64,000 nt of DNA, taken from an uncultured Clostridia bacterium (GTDB lineage Bacteria; Bacillota; Clostridia; Christensenellales; UBA1242). The translations under genes were made by a program, and so were the position numbers. The stretch is taken from positions 620,001-684,000 of the forward strand of contig CAKVHT010000001.1 in NCBI GenBank assembly GCA_934754375.1. The letters run 5' to 3'. This document shows positions 48,999 to 56,418 of the stretch, piece by piece (within the stretch, counting starts at the first letter, position 1; each line of letters begins with the position of its first letter). The notes under the pieces were generated by a model. The model saw nothing but the letters and a program-made list of their open reading frames with translations, made no database searches and had not been told where the DNA came from.

Positions 48999-49892
48999 CT
49001 ATTTCTTTGCAACTGGCTTTTTAGCTGTTGACTTTGTTGTTTTCTTTTCTGCTGGTTTTTTTGCAGTTGCTTCTGGTTCAGCCTTTTTTGCAGGAGCTTT
49101 TGTTGTTGCCTTTGTGGCAGGTTTTGCTTCTGTTTTAACTTCAGCTTTTTTTGTTGCTGCTTTCTTTTCAGCTGGTTTTGTTTCAGCCTTAACAACTTTT
49201 TTAGCAGTCACTTTTTCTGCTGATTTTTCTTCTTTCTTAACTTCTGCTTTTGGTTCAGCTTTTTTTGTTGATTTTGTTGCTGGTTTCTTTTCAGCTGGTT
49301 TTTTTGCAACGGTTTTTGTTACTGGTTTTGCTTCTGCTTTAACTTCAACCTTTTCTTCTTTAGGTTGTTCAACAACTTCTTCTACCTTTGCTTCAACTTT
49401 TGGTTCAGCCTTAACAGTTTTCTTTGTAGCAGGCTTCTTTGCAACCGGTTTTTTAGCGGTTGATTTTGTTGTCTTTTTAGCAGGTGTTTTTACTTCAGTT
49501 TTAGGTTCTTCTGCTTTCACTTCTTCAACCTTAACTTCAACTGCTTCAGCTTTTGGTTCTTCAACTTTAGGTTCTGCTTTAACAGCTTTTTTTGTTGTTT
49601 TTGCTTCTGCTTTTTTTGCAGTTGCTTTTGATGCAGTTTTCTTTTCTGCTACTTTTTTAGCAGGTTTTTCTTCAGCTTTAACTTCGGCTTTTACTTCTTC
49701 AGCCTTTGCTACTGTTTCAGGTTGTTTTTCTTGTTCTGCTGGTTCTTCTTCAACTACCAAAACTTTTTCTTGGAAGTCTTTCAAAATCTTTTTGTCACGA
49801 ACATCAAGAGCAACCAAAACGATAATGAGTGCAACGATGATAACCACAAGGATTAAAACCATCCACCACCAATTGTTTGCGATAAATTCCAT
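48999..49892 (-). CDS. membrane-anchored Lys/Ala/Glu-rich histone-H1-like protein
   Basis: 297 residues from ATG 49892 (AAGGGGA upstream). One membrane helix (about 8-30; WWWMVLILVVIIVALIIVLV) is followed by a short polar region and about 230 residues of low complexity made of Lys, Ala, Glu, Thr, Val and Pro in units like KKPVAKK, KPAEKK, TTKSTAKK. The tail resembles histone H1 C-termini and AlgP-type proteins. If it is inside the cell it should bind nucleic acid; orientation is not known (the Trp-rich N-terminus is short, so the tail may be cytoplasmic). Antisense reading frames here are composition artefacts. Confidence 0.85.
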   Translation of the reverse strand: MEFIANNWWWMVLILVVIIVALIIVLVALDVRDKKILKDFQEKVLVVEEEPAEQEKQPETVAKAEEVKAEVKAEEKPAKKVAEKKTASKATAKKAEAKTTKKAVKAEPKVEEPKAEAVEVKVEEVKAEEPKTEVKTPAKKTTKSTAKKPVAKKPATKKTVKAEPKVEAKVEEVVEQPKEEKVEVKAEAKPVTKTVAKKPAEKKPATKSTKKAEPKAEVKKEEKSAEKVTAKKVVKAETKPAEKKAATKKAEVKTEAKPATKATTKAPAKKAEPEATAKKPAEKKTTKSTAKKPVAKK

Positions 49893-50149
49893 AAATATTT
49901 CCCCTTTTTTATACAAATTTATTGTAACACGCAAAAAATCAAAACACAAACAAAATCGACATATTTTTTGCAAAATTTACAAAATTATTTTAATTATATT
50001 TTTACAAAATAAAAATAAATGCAAAAATATGTGATATTTTATAAAAAAAACAAGCAAAAAACCGTGCAATAATACTAAAAATAAAATAAGTACAAATTCA
50101 AGAACATTTTATTTAAAATGTATTTAAACAAAAAATCTTTAATATATAA

Positions 50150-50180
50150 AAAAACAAAAAAGGAGCATTTGCTCCAATTT
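50150..50180 (-). terminator. terminator of spoIVA
   Basis: Minus-strand stem GGAGCA (50167-50162)/TGCTCC followed by TTTTTTGTTTTTTT. The gap 49893-50150 is AT-rich with no supported gene. Confidence 0.8.
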
Positions 50181-50228
50181 TATATATAAATTTAATATTC
50201 AACCAGCGATTAATGTACGCATCCCTGC

Positions 50229-51707
50229 CTATAACAATATGCAAAGTATACCACCCTTGCCTTCATTTACAATACGGGTCAATGTCCTACGCAATTTATT
50301 TTGAAGTTTAACAGGCATAGATGTAAGTTTATTATTAAGTCCATCGCCAACCAAGCTTTCAAGTGACTTGCCAAACATATTTGTTTGCCAGATGCCTTGT
50401 GGATTGTTTTCAAATTGTTCAGTCAAATATTTGAGCATATCTTCACTTTGTTCATAACCACCCATAATTGGGCTAACTTCAGTTTCAACATCAACACGCA
50501 TAATATGCAAACTTGGTGCTTGTGCTTTCAATTTAACACCACATTTATTGCCCTGGCGCACAATTTCAGGCTCTTTAAGTTCCATTTCATTTAAACTTGG
50601 AACAACAATGCCATAACCTGTTTCGTCAACCTGTTTTAATGCTTCACTGATTTTATCAAATTTGCGTTTAGCATAGGTCAAATCTTTAAGGGAAGAAATC
50701 AACTCATAATCGTCTTTGATTTCAGTGCCACATTGTTCACTTAACACATGATAAAACAAACCTTCTTTTGCCACAACTTCAAATGTGATTGCTCCATCGC
50801 CCAATGCCACATTATTGTTTAAAATCGGTTCAAATGCCGTGCTGTTTTCAAACAACACTTTGCTTGAATTGTAATCGCCAATTTTGTCAACATTTTCGAT
50901 TGCAGAATTTACATTATCCAAAATTTCCTTTATTGTTGGATTGTCAATTGGCAAAGGTTTAAGCCATTTTGGCATTTTGATATTAACCACTTCAAGTGGA
51001 AATTCTTTTAAGATTTCAGCCATAATTTTATCAACATCTTCCTTTTCTAATTTATTTACATCTATCGGCAACACTTTTGTTTTATATTCTTCACTTAATT
51101 TTTTTGCTAAAGCAACAGTTTCTTTACTTGTTGGTGTGGCTGTATTTAACACCACAACAAAAGGTTTTTCTGTTGATTGCAATTGAGAAATTGTCCTTTT
51201 TTCAGCCTCAACAAAATTTGCACGAGGTATTTCGCCAAAACTGCCGTCTGTTGTAACAGCCAATGCAATTGTTGAGTGGTCATTGATAACCTTTTCTGTG
51301 CCAATTGTTGCTGCTTGTGCAAATGGTATTGCCTGTTCTGTCCAAGGTGTTTTTACAAACCTTGGCTTGTCGCCATCTGTTGCACCAACTGCCCCATCAA
51401 CTAAAAATCCAACCGAATCAATCAATCGAAGAGAAAAAGTTGTGTTGTTGATTTTAACCTTTACCGCTTCAGCAGGCACAAACTGTGGTTTTGTTGTCAT
51501 AACCATTGTTCCAGCACTTGCTTGAGGCATTTCGTCCACTGCACGCTCTCTGTCATGTTTATTGGTTATATTGTCAACAACAAAGTTTTGCATAAACTTT
51601 TGAATAAATGTGGATTTGCCACATCTTACTGGTCCAACAACACCTATATAAACATTGCCGTCAGTGCGTTTTGCAATATCCATATAAATGTTAGTATTTT
51701 TTTCCAT
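50229..51707 (-). CDS. spoIVA: stage IV sporulation protein A (spore coat ATPase)
   Basis: 492 residues, the family's usual length. A P-loop GTPase-like domain with GPVRCGKST (Walker A, residues about 25-33), RLIDSVGFLVDGA (switch-like region) and VVLNTATPT, then the alpha/beta middle domain and the C-terminal SpoIVA segment ending GKGGILCILL. It polymerises, using ATP, on the forespore surface and seeds the coat. GGAGGAG before the ATG. A mother-cell sigma-E promoter candidate lies just upstream. This is the clearest evidence that the organism sporulates. Confidence 0.95.
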   Translation of the reverse strand: MEKNTNIYMDIAKRTDGNVYIGVVGPVRCGKSTFIQKFMQNFVVDNITNKHDRERAVDEMPQASAGTMVMTTKPQFVPAEAVKVKINNTTFSLRLIDSVGFLVDGAVGATDGDKPRFVKTPWTEQAIPFAQAATIGTEKVINDHSTIALAVTTDGSFGEIPRANFVEAEKRTISQLQSTEKPFVVVLNTATPTSKETVALAKKLSEEYKTKVLPIDVNKLEKEDVDKIMAEILKEFPLEVVNIKMPKWLKPLPIDNPTIKEILDNVNSAIENVDKIGDYNSSKVLFENSTAFEPILNNNVALGDGAITFEVVAKEGLFYHVLSEQCGTEIKDDYELISSLKDLTYAKRKFDKISEALKQVDETGYGIVVPSLNEMELKEPEIVRQGNKCGVKLKAQAPSLHIMRVDVETEVSPIMGGYEQSEDMLKYLTEQFENNPQGIWQTNMFGKSLESLVGDGLNNKLTSMPVKLQNKLRRTLTRIVNEGKGGILCILL

Positions 51708-51726
51708 TTTGCTCCTCCAATACCCT

Positions 51727-51753
51727 AATTTATGAGGCTATCTAAAAGTTTAT
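51727..51753 (-). promoter_or_regulatory. candidate sigma-E promoter of spoIVA
   Basis: Minus strand ATA (51753-51751), 16 nt, CATAAATT (51734-51727), close to the sigma-E -10 consensus CATACAAT. The expected transcript begins near 51720, just before GGAGGAG. No sigma-A-type pair is evident. Confidence 0.45.
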
Positions 51754-51793
51754 GACACCAGCAAAAAAATAAAATTAAATTTGCATTTTTACC

Positions 51794-51821
51794 TTGACAA
51801 GTTAGCCATATTTGTTATAAT
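51794..51821 (+). promoter_or_regulatory. promoter of the gene at 51852
   Basis: TTGACA (51794-51799), 16 nt, TATAAT (51816-51821); perfect consensus, followed by AAGGAG and ATG. Confidence 0.85.
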
Positions 51822-51851
51822 GCCAATAACAAGTTTTAAGGAGAGCACAAT

Positions 51852-52118
51852 ATGAAAAACTTTATTAATTGCGATTTCGACAAAGTTGAAAAGCAAACAG
51901 CAGATGAAGCTGTCATGAAAAGACGTGACAACAAAAAAATGCCTTATGACCGACTTTTAATGGTTAAGGCAACCGGCAAATATTCTGGCAAACAAAGTGA
52001 TAAGAAATGTGAAATTTCTCATGCCAAATATTTGCGCCGTAGAGAATCAAATCAAGCAGAAAAAGCTTATTTTGAACTTGAACAAGAACTTATTGAAGAA
52101 AGTTTGATGTTGGATTAA
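51852..52118 (+). CDS. small charged hypothetical protein
   Basis: 88 residues, basic and helical (MKRRDNKKMPYDRLL, KYLRRRESNQAEKAYFELEQE), no membrane segment. Family not recognised. Strong promoter, AAGGAG and terminator make it a real single-gene unit. Confidence 0.8.
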   Translation: MKNFINCDFDKVEKQTADEAVMKRRDNKKMPYDRLLMVKATGKYSGKQSDKKCEISHAKYLRRRESNQAEKAYFELEQELIEESLMLD

Positions 52119-52148
52119 TCCTCCAAACAAATAGGTTTGTTTTCATGC

Positions 52149-52177
52149 ACAAAAAAACACTCTGCACGAGTGTTTTT
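52149..52177 (+). terminator. terminator of the gene at 51852
   Basis: Stem AAACACTC / GAGTGTTT with T6; it also has T-rich sequence on the other strand and may serve the convergent gene ending at 52194. Confidence 0.85.
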
Positions 52178-52193
52178 TGATGTAAACATAATT

Positions 52194-52805
52194 TTATTTT
52201 TTAGATTGTGCCTTATCTCCTAAATTGAATGCCTTCATAATTTCATCTAAACCCATTGTTGGGTGAAGTGCTTCATTAAAATCAAAACCAGATGATGATG
52301 TGTTTGACATTAAACCAACTGTTGAAGCTGTATGCTTAATGTCGCCATCTTCATCTTTTTTTGTATCCATTGCCTGAATAATGTTATGCAACAATTTTTT
52401 GATTGGATCATCAACCACTGTTTGCTTTTTGATGTCAACATTAATGCCGTCAGTACTGCTTTCTTTCAGCCCATCATAAACAAGATTTTTAAATTTTTCG
52501 CTCATATCTTTAAGTTTCATATCTTGTTTAAGTTCGGGATACCTAGCATAAAGTTCATTTACGATTTGTTCCATGCGCAGATACATCAATCTGCTTCTTT
52601 GAATATCAAGTGAATACAATTTTTTCCTTGATTGTTCCAACTGATTTGCATGCTCCATGCTGGCAATAATCGCACTTGAAATAGATTGTTCCTTTGCCTT
52701 AAATTCATCAATAACAATTTTTTGTCTTGCATTGATTTGCTGAAGTTCTTTAACCTTTTCTTCCAAAGATGCAATGCGCGCATTTAACTCTGCTGTTTTA
52801 TCCAT
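52194..52805 (-). CDS. coiled-coil protein, third gene of the lgt operon
   Basis: 203 residues. An N-terminal coiled coil (about 1-65; LNARIASLEEKVKELQQINA), a helical middle and a polar Ser-rich C-terminus. The length and layout recall DivIVA-like or spore-shape proteins, but the DivIVA N-terminal motif is absent, so no family is assigned. It overlaps the preceding membrane gene by 8 nt and probably depends on lgt transcription. Confidence 0.75.
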   Translation of the reverse strand: MDKTAELNARIASLEEKVKELQQINARQKIVIDEFKAKEQSISSAIIASMEHANQLEQSRKKLYSLDIQRSRLMYLRMEQIVNELYARYPELKQDMKLKDMSEKFKNLVYDGLKESSTDGINVDIKKQTVVDDPIKKLLHNIIQAMDTKKDEDGDIKHTASTVGLMSNTSSSGFDFNEALHPTMGLDEIMKAFNLGDKAQSKK

Positions 52806-53310
52806 TTTTGTTTTTTCTCCTTTTTGCCAAAATCAAATTGATTGTGAAATATCCAATAAACCAAAGCACTAGCAACACTATCATAAGCCACAATACAATA
52901 ATATGTTGAACAAATAATAGCACAATCAAACCAAAACCCAAAAATAAAAAGAACAATTTGAATTGCAATTTATCTTTAAAGTATATGGCGGTAACCAAAC
53001 TTGCCAAGGCAAACGCAAATAAATAATATGGCCAAAATTGATTTATATCCCAATGCCAAAATCTGTCGCCCAATTTTGACAGTATGTTTAACGCCCCACC
53101 CAAAAGTGAAATTATCCCAATAAACAAACTGCTATCCATTTTAAGTGAAAATCCCCTAATAATAAGCAACAACCCAATCAAAATTAGTGAAGCAGGAAAA
53201 CTATAAGTGAAAAAGTTTATATCCACAGGCAATGGCAAAAAATCAAGTATAAAACAAATCACATTGACAATTAAAAGTGTGAAATATAAAATTTTAGACT
53301 TCTTCCCCAT
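52798..53310 (-). CDS. hypothetical membrane protein downstream of lgt
   Basis: 170 residues, about six membrane helices, with a basic C-terminal tail (LAKRRKNKNG). No motif recognised. Start ATG 53310 has AAAGGA and lies inside the end of lgt (17-nt overlap). Confidence 0.75.
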   Translation of the reverse strand: MGKKSKILYFTLLIVNVICFILDFLPLPVDINFFTYSFPASLILIGLLLIIRGFSLKMDSSLFIGIISLLGGALNILSKLGDRFWHWDINQFWPYYLFAFALASLVTAIYFKDKLQFKLFFLFLGFGLIVLLFVQHIIVLWLMIVLLVLWFIGYFTINLILAKRRKNKNG

Positions 53311-54085
53311 TTATTTTCCTTTTCTTTAAATACTTAACCAAATTTATTATAATCATTGCCAATCCAGCCACGGCAATAATCAAACTTATCAATTGTGAGA
53401 CACGTATGCTCGTTGAACCTATGAATAATGAGTCGCCCCTTAATCCTTCAATCCAACCACGGCCGATACCATACCACAGCATATAAACACCTAGATTTGT
53501 GCCATTGATTTTTGATTTGTTTAGCACAACAAGCAATATTGCCATATTGATTAAGTCCCAAACACTTTCATAAAAAAATGTTGCCAAATGCCATTTTCCA
53601 TCATGAATGATGCTCAATGGAAAAAATTTTAAGTTATCATTCAACACTTCAGCACCATAACAGCAATGTCCAAAATAACACCCTATCCTGCCAATTGCCT
53701 GCCCCAGTGCAACCCCCACAACAACAATATCCGCCAGTGCCAAAAAATTCTTTTTAAATATCAAGCAATAAAGAGCAACACCAATCGCACCACCAATAAT
53801 TGCACCATATACGGCAATTCCACCGTCCCAAATGCGCCAAAACTCTAAAAAGGTGTAGCTATGGTCATAAAAAACACAATAATAAATTCTTGCACCTAAA
53901 ATTGCCAAAGGTAATACAAACAAAGCAAGAACCCAAATATCATCTGATTTAAAGCCACGTTTTTTAGCCAGACGGCAACAAATAAGCAGTCCCAAAAGCA
54001 TACCTAATGCAACAAGTACACCATAAAACCTAATTTCTAAACTGCCTATAAAAAAACTTTCAGGTGGATTTAAGTACCATTTCAT
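53294..54085 (-). CDS. lgt: prolipoprotein diacylglyceryl transferase
   Basis: 263 residues from ATG 54085 (MKWYLNPPESFFIGSLEIRFYG). Seven membrane helices. Family motifs: FYGVLVALGMLLG, the signature GQAIGRIGCYFGHCCYG and RVSQL near the C-terminus. It transfers diacylglycerol to lipoprotein precursors before LspA acts. The open frame extends to 54187, but TTGATT, 16 nt, TATAAT ends 7 nt before ATG 54085 and no ribosome site supports a longer form. Confidence 0.95.
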   Translation of the reverse strand: MKWYLNPPESFFIGSLEIRFYGVLVALGMLLGLLICCRLAKKRGFKSDDIWVLALFVLPLAILGARIYYCVFYDHSYTFLEFWRIWDGGIAVYGAIIGGAIGVALYCLIFKKNFLALADIVVVGVALGQAIGRIGCYFGHCCYGAEVLNDNLKFFPLSIIHDGKWHLATFFYESVWDLINMAILLVVLNKSKINGTNLGVYMLWYGIGRGWIEGLRGDSLFIGSTSIRVSQLISLIIAVAGLAMIIINLVKYLKKRKINGEEV

Positions 54086-54092
54086 ACAAATA

Positions 54093-54120
54093 ATTATATC
54101 AAAACATGCCAAAAAATCAA
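54093..54120 (-). promoter_or_regulatory. leaderless promoter of lgt
   Basis: Minus strand TTGATT (54120-54115), 16 nt, TATAAT (54098-54093), then 7 nt to ATG. Confidence 0.65.
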
Positions 54121-54258
54121 GCAAAATCAGCCATGCCTCCCAATAGAACAAAAATTTACAAATGCTGACATCATGTTTAGCTAACAATGATTTATCAAAA
54201 GTCTTTTTTAAATCTTTAACCTTTTCACTAAAACCGCCACCAATACATAAAAATTATT

Positions 54259-55536
54259 ATGAAATATTTTGGAACAGACGGAATTAGAGGTGTGGTTAAT
54301 CAGACCATAAACGACAAATTGATAAAAAAACTGGGCAAGGCCTTGGCTTATTTTTACAAAAAACACAAATTAGAACCTAAATTAATTGTGGGCAACGACA
54401 CAAGGCTTTCAAGCGACTATATACTAGCAGTGCTTGAAACCGTTTTGCTTAAATACGGCATAGAAATTCACAACATCGGCAAATGCTCAAGCCCTTGTTT
54501 GGCATTTTTGACACGAAAACATAAATTTCCTATCGGTCTTATGATTTCTGCTTCACACAATCCAAAAGAATATAACGGACTTAAATTTTTTAACATTTAT
54601 GGCGAAAAAGTGCCTGACGGTTTTGAACAAGAGATTGAATCATATATGGAAAAACAAATCAAACTTTCTGTTCAATTTGCGGAAGTTAAAAATGCTCAAC
54701 ATTTAAAGAATGATTATATTTCAATGTTGAAAACATTAAAAAAATACAACTACCCCTGTTTGCTTGATTGTGCTCAAGGCGGTTCAAGTGAAATTGCAAG
54801 GCAGGTGTTCCCCTCAACAAAGATTTTAAATTGCTCACCAAATGGAATCAACATAAACCAAAATGCTGGTTGCACTCATATTGAAGTGTTGTCATTTATT
54901 TGCAGGCAAAAAGGACTTATAGGTTTTGCTTTTGATGGCGATGCCGACCGTGTGATAGCTGTGGATAAAACTGGTGAGATTATCAATGGCGATAAAATAT
55001 TATACATTTTATCTAAATTTTATTTAAAGTCTGGCTCTAACTTGATTGGCACAATTAACACAAATTCAGGTTTGGCTGAAAGTTTAAAAAACAATCAAAT
55101 AAACCTTATCCGGGCTCAAGTTGGTGACAAATGTGTATATGCTCAAATGAAAAAATTAAATGCCATGCTTGGCGGTGAAGAGTCTGGTCATATCATTATA
55201 AAAAAGTACACTAACACTGGTGACGGCATTTTGACCGCTATATGCCTAATGAATATTTTGTACCTTACAAAACTTTCATTTACAGATTTGTTAAAAGGTT
55301 ATACCGAACACTTTATTGCAAAAGAAAATGTTAAATTATCTTCCACTTTTAAGCAAACGCAAGATATTAAGATGTTGATATCCAAATACACAGAACAAGG
55401 CGCTCGTGTGGTTATTAGACCAAGCGGAACTGAACCTGTTTTGCGTGTGTTTGTGGAACATAAAGATAAAAAAACAGCCAACAATATGCTTTCAAACTTG
55501 GTTTACATTATCAAAAATTTGCCAAAACATATTTAA
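54259..55536 (+). CDS. glmM: phosphoglucosamine mutase
   Basis: 425 residues. Motifs: FGTDGIRGVVN (start), ISASHNP (phosphoserine loop), FDGDADRV (metal loop), GGEESGH (substrate specificity) and RPSGTEPVLRV (phosphate binding). It converts glucosamine-6-P to glucosamine-1-P for UDP-GlcNAc and peptidoglycan. Slightly short (family about 445). No ribosome site before ATG 54259; a weak pair (TTTTCA, 18 nt, CATAAA) ending 7 nt upstream could give a leaderless mRNA. Followed by ung. Confidence 0.95.
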   Translation: MKYFGTDGIRGVVNQTINDKLIKKLGKALAYFYKKHKLEPKLIVGNDTRLSSDYILAVLETVLLKYGIEIHNIGKCSSPCLAFLTRKHKFPIGLMISASHNPKEYNGLKFFNIYGEKVPDGFEQEIESYMEKQIKLSVQFAEVKNAQHLKNDYISMLKTLKKYNYPCLLDCAQGGSSEIARQVFPSTKILNCSPNGININQNAGCTHIEVLSFICRQKGLIGFAFDGDADRVIAVDKTGEIINGDKILYILSKFYLKSGSNLIGTINTNSGLAESLKNNQINLIRAQVGDKCVYAQMKKLNAMLGGEESGHIIIKKYTNTGDGILTAICLMNILYLTKLSFTDLLKGYTEHFIAKENVKLSSTFKQTQDIKMLISKYTEQGARVVIRPSGTEPVLRVFVEHKDKKTANNMLSNLVYIIKNLPKHI

Positions 55537-55547
55537 TATGATATTAT
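55519..55547 (+). promoter_or_regulatory. leaderless promoter of ung
   Basis: TTGCCA (55519-55524), 17 nt, TATTAT (55542-55547), then 7 nt to ATG 55555. The -35 lies in the last codons of glmM. Confidence 0.65.
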
Positions 55548-55554
55548 ATAAATT

Positions 55555-56220
55555 ATGGAATACTTATTAGATAAAAGTTGGAGCAATGCACTTTCTCCTA
55601 AATTTAATAAAGAATATAAACAAAAACTTTTTACTTGGCTTAACAACGAATATGCAACCAAGACAATTTATCCGCCCAAATCAGCCATTTTCAATGCTTT
55701 AAACCTTGTGCCTATTGATAAAGTAAAGGTTGTAATCATTGGGCAAGACCCTTACCACACTGAAGGTCAAGCGGATGGTTTGGCTTTTAGTTGCCACAAC
55801 GGCACACCTCAACCAAGCCTAAAAAATATATATAAAGAAATTCACAATGATTTAGGCTTAACAATGTCTGCAAGCACAGATTTAACACCATGGGCAAAGC
55901 AAGGTGTTGTTCTTTTAAACACAAGTTTAACAGTTGTTGCACACCTTCCTGCCAGCCATGCAAATGACCTTTGGCACACTTTTACAAAGCAAGTCATTGA
56001 AATTTTAAACGAACAAAATCAACCAATTGTTTTTATGCTTTGGGGCAATCACGCAAAATCGTTTTTGCCGTTGCTGACAAATCAAAATCATCTCATTTTG
56101 CAATCTGCACACCCAAGCCCTTTTTCTGCATATAACGGATTTTTTGGTTGCAAGCATTTCAGCAAATGTAATCAATTTTTGATTTCACATGGTGTTGAAC
56201 CTATCAATTGGCAAATTTAA
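55555..56220 (+). CDS. ung: uracil-DNA glycosylase
   Basis: 221 residues, normal length. Family-1 motifs: GQDPYHTEGQADGLAFS (catalytic Asp), the LLNTSLTV segment, FMLWGNHAK and HPSPFSAYNGFFGCKHF (His-Pro-Ser loop). Removes uracil from DNA. No Shine-Dalgarno; a promoter ends 7 nt before ATG, inside the glmM 3' end. Confidence 0.96.
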   Translation: MEYLLDKSWSNALSPKFNKEYKQKLFTWLNNEYATKTIYPPKSAIFNALNLVPIDKVKVVIIGQDPYHTEGQADGLAFSCHNGTPQPSLKNIYKEIHNDLGLTMSASTDLTPWAKQGVVLLNTSLTVVAHLPASHANDLWHTFTKQVIEILNEQNQPIVFMLWGNHAKSFLPLLTNQNHLILQSAHPSPFSAYNGFFGCKHFSKCNQFLISHGVEPINWQI

Positions 56221-56234
56221 CATCAAAAAAACAA

Positions 56235-56263
56235 TTGACAAAAATATTTATCCTATTTATAAT
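56235..56263 (+). promoter_or_regulatory. ileS promoter (perfect consensus)
   Basis: TTGACA (56235-56240), 17 nt, TATAAT (56258-56263). The transcript should start at about A56270, 2-3 nt before the leader peptide ATG. Confidence 0.9.
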
Positions 56264-56272
56264 AAAAGCATT

Positions 56273-56341
56273 ATGGGAATACTTTCATTTATATTTGCAG
56301 TTATTATTATCAGCAAAATTGTTCTACCAATCAAGTTGTAG
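56273..56341 (+). CDS. candidate Ile-rich leader peptide of ileS
   Basis: 22 codons, ATG 56273 to TAG 56339-56341. Seven of 22 residues are Ile: ATA at 56279 and 56291, ATT ATT ATC at 56303-56311, ATT at 56318, ATC at 56330. Val and Leu are also frequent. No ribosome site, but the start is 2-3 nt from the predicted transcription start, like the leaderless genes here. The stop codon lies 2 nt before the antiterminator hairpin. Ile codons are common in AT-rich DNA, so the peptide alone is weak evidence; the position makes it convincing. Confidence 0.6.
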   Translation: MGILSFIFAVIIISKIVLPIKL

Positions 56342-56343
56342 AA

Positions 56344-56389
56344 AGCGTTTTGCTGTTTTAAAATGTCAGCCTAACGCTGGCATTTTTTT
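56344..56389 (+). promoter_or_regulatory. antiterminator/terminator pair upstream of ileS (attenuator)
   Basis: Terminator: AATGTCAGC (56362-56370) / GCTGGCATT (56376-56384), 9 bp with one T-G pair, loop CTAAC, then T7. Competing antiterminator: AGCGTTTTGCTG (56344-56355) / CAGCCTAACGCT (56367-56378), 10 of 12 pairs. The two cannot form together. A ribosome at the leader stop codon would cover the first antiterminator arm and let the terminator form. No T-box motif is present. Confidence 0.7.
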
Positions 56390-56418
56390 AAAAATACCAT
56401 AAAAATAAGGAGAAAATC

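Noticed and set aside
49114..50034. 306-codon plus-strand frame
   Set aside because: Antisense to the Lys/Ala-rich gene; its Ala/Phe/Ser/Thr composition is the mirror of the low-complexity repeats, and it has no ribosome site.
54086..54187. longer N-terminus for lgt
   Set aside because: It would cross the TTGATT/TATAAT promoter, and no ribosome site supports it.
56208..56402. 64-codon frame over the ileS leader
   Set aside because: It starts inside ung and passes through the terminator; the Ile-rich frame matches the promoter and hairpins far better.
56221..56418. T-box upstream of ileS
   Set aside because: No AAGGTGGTACC-type motif and no stem I landmarks; the leader is too short (about 150 nt).
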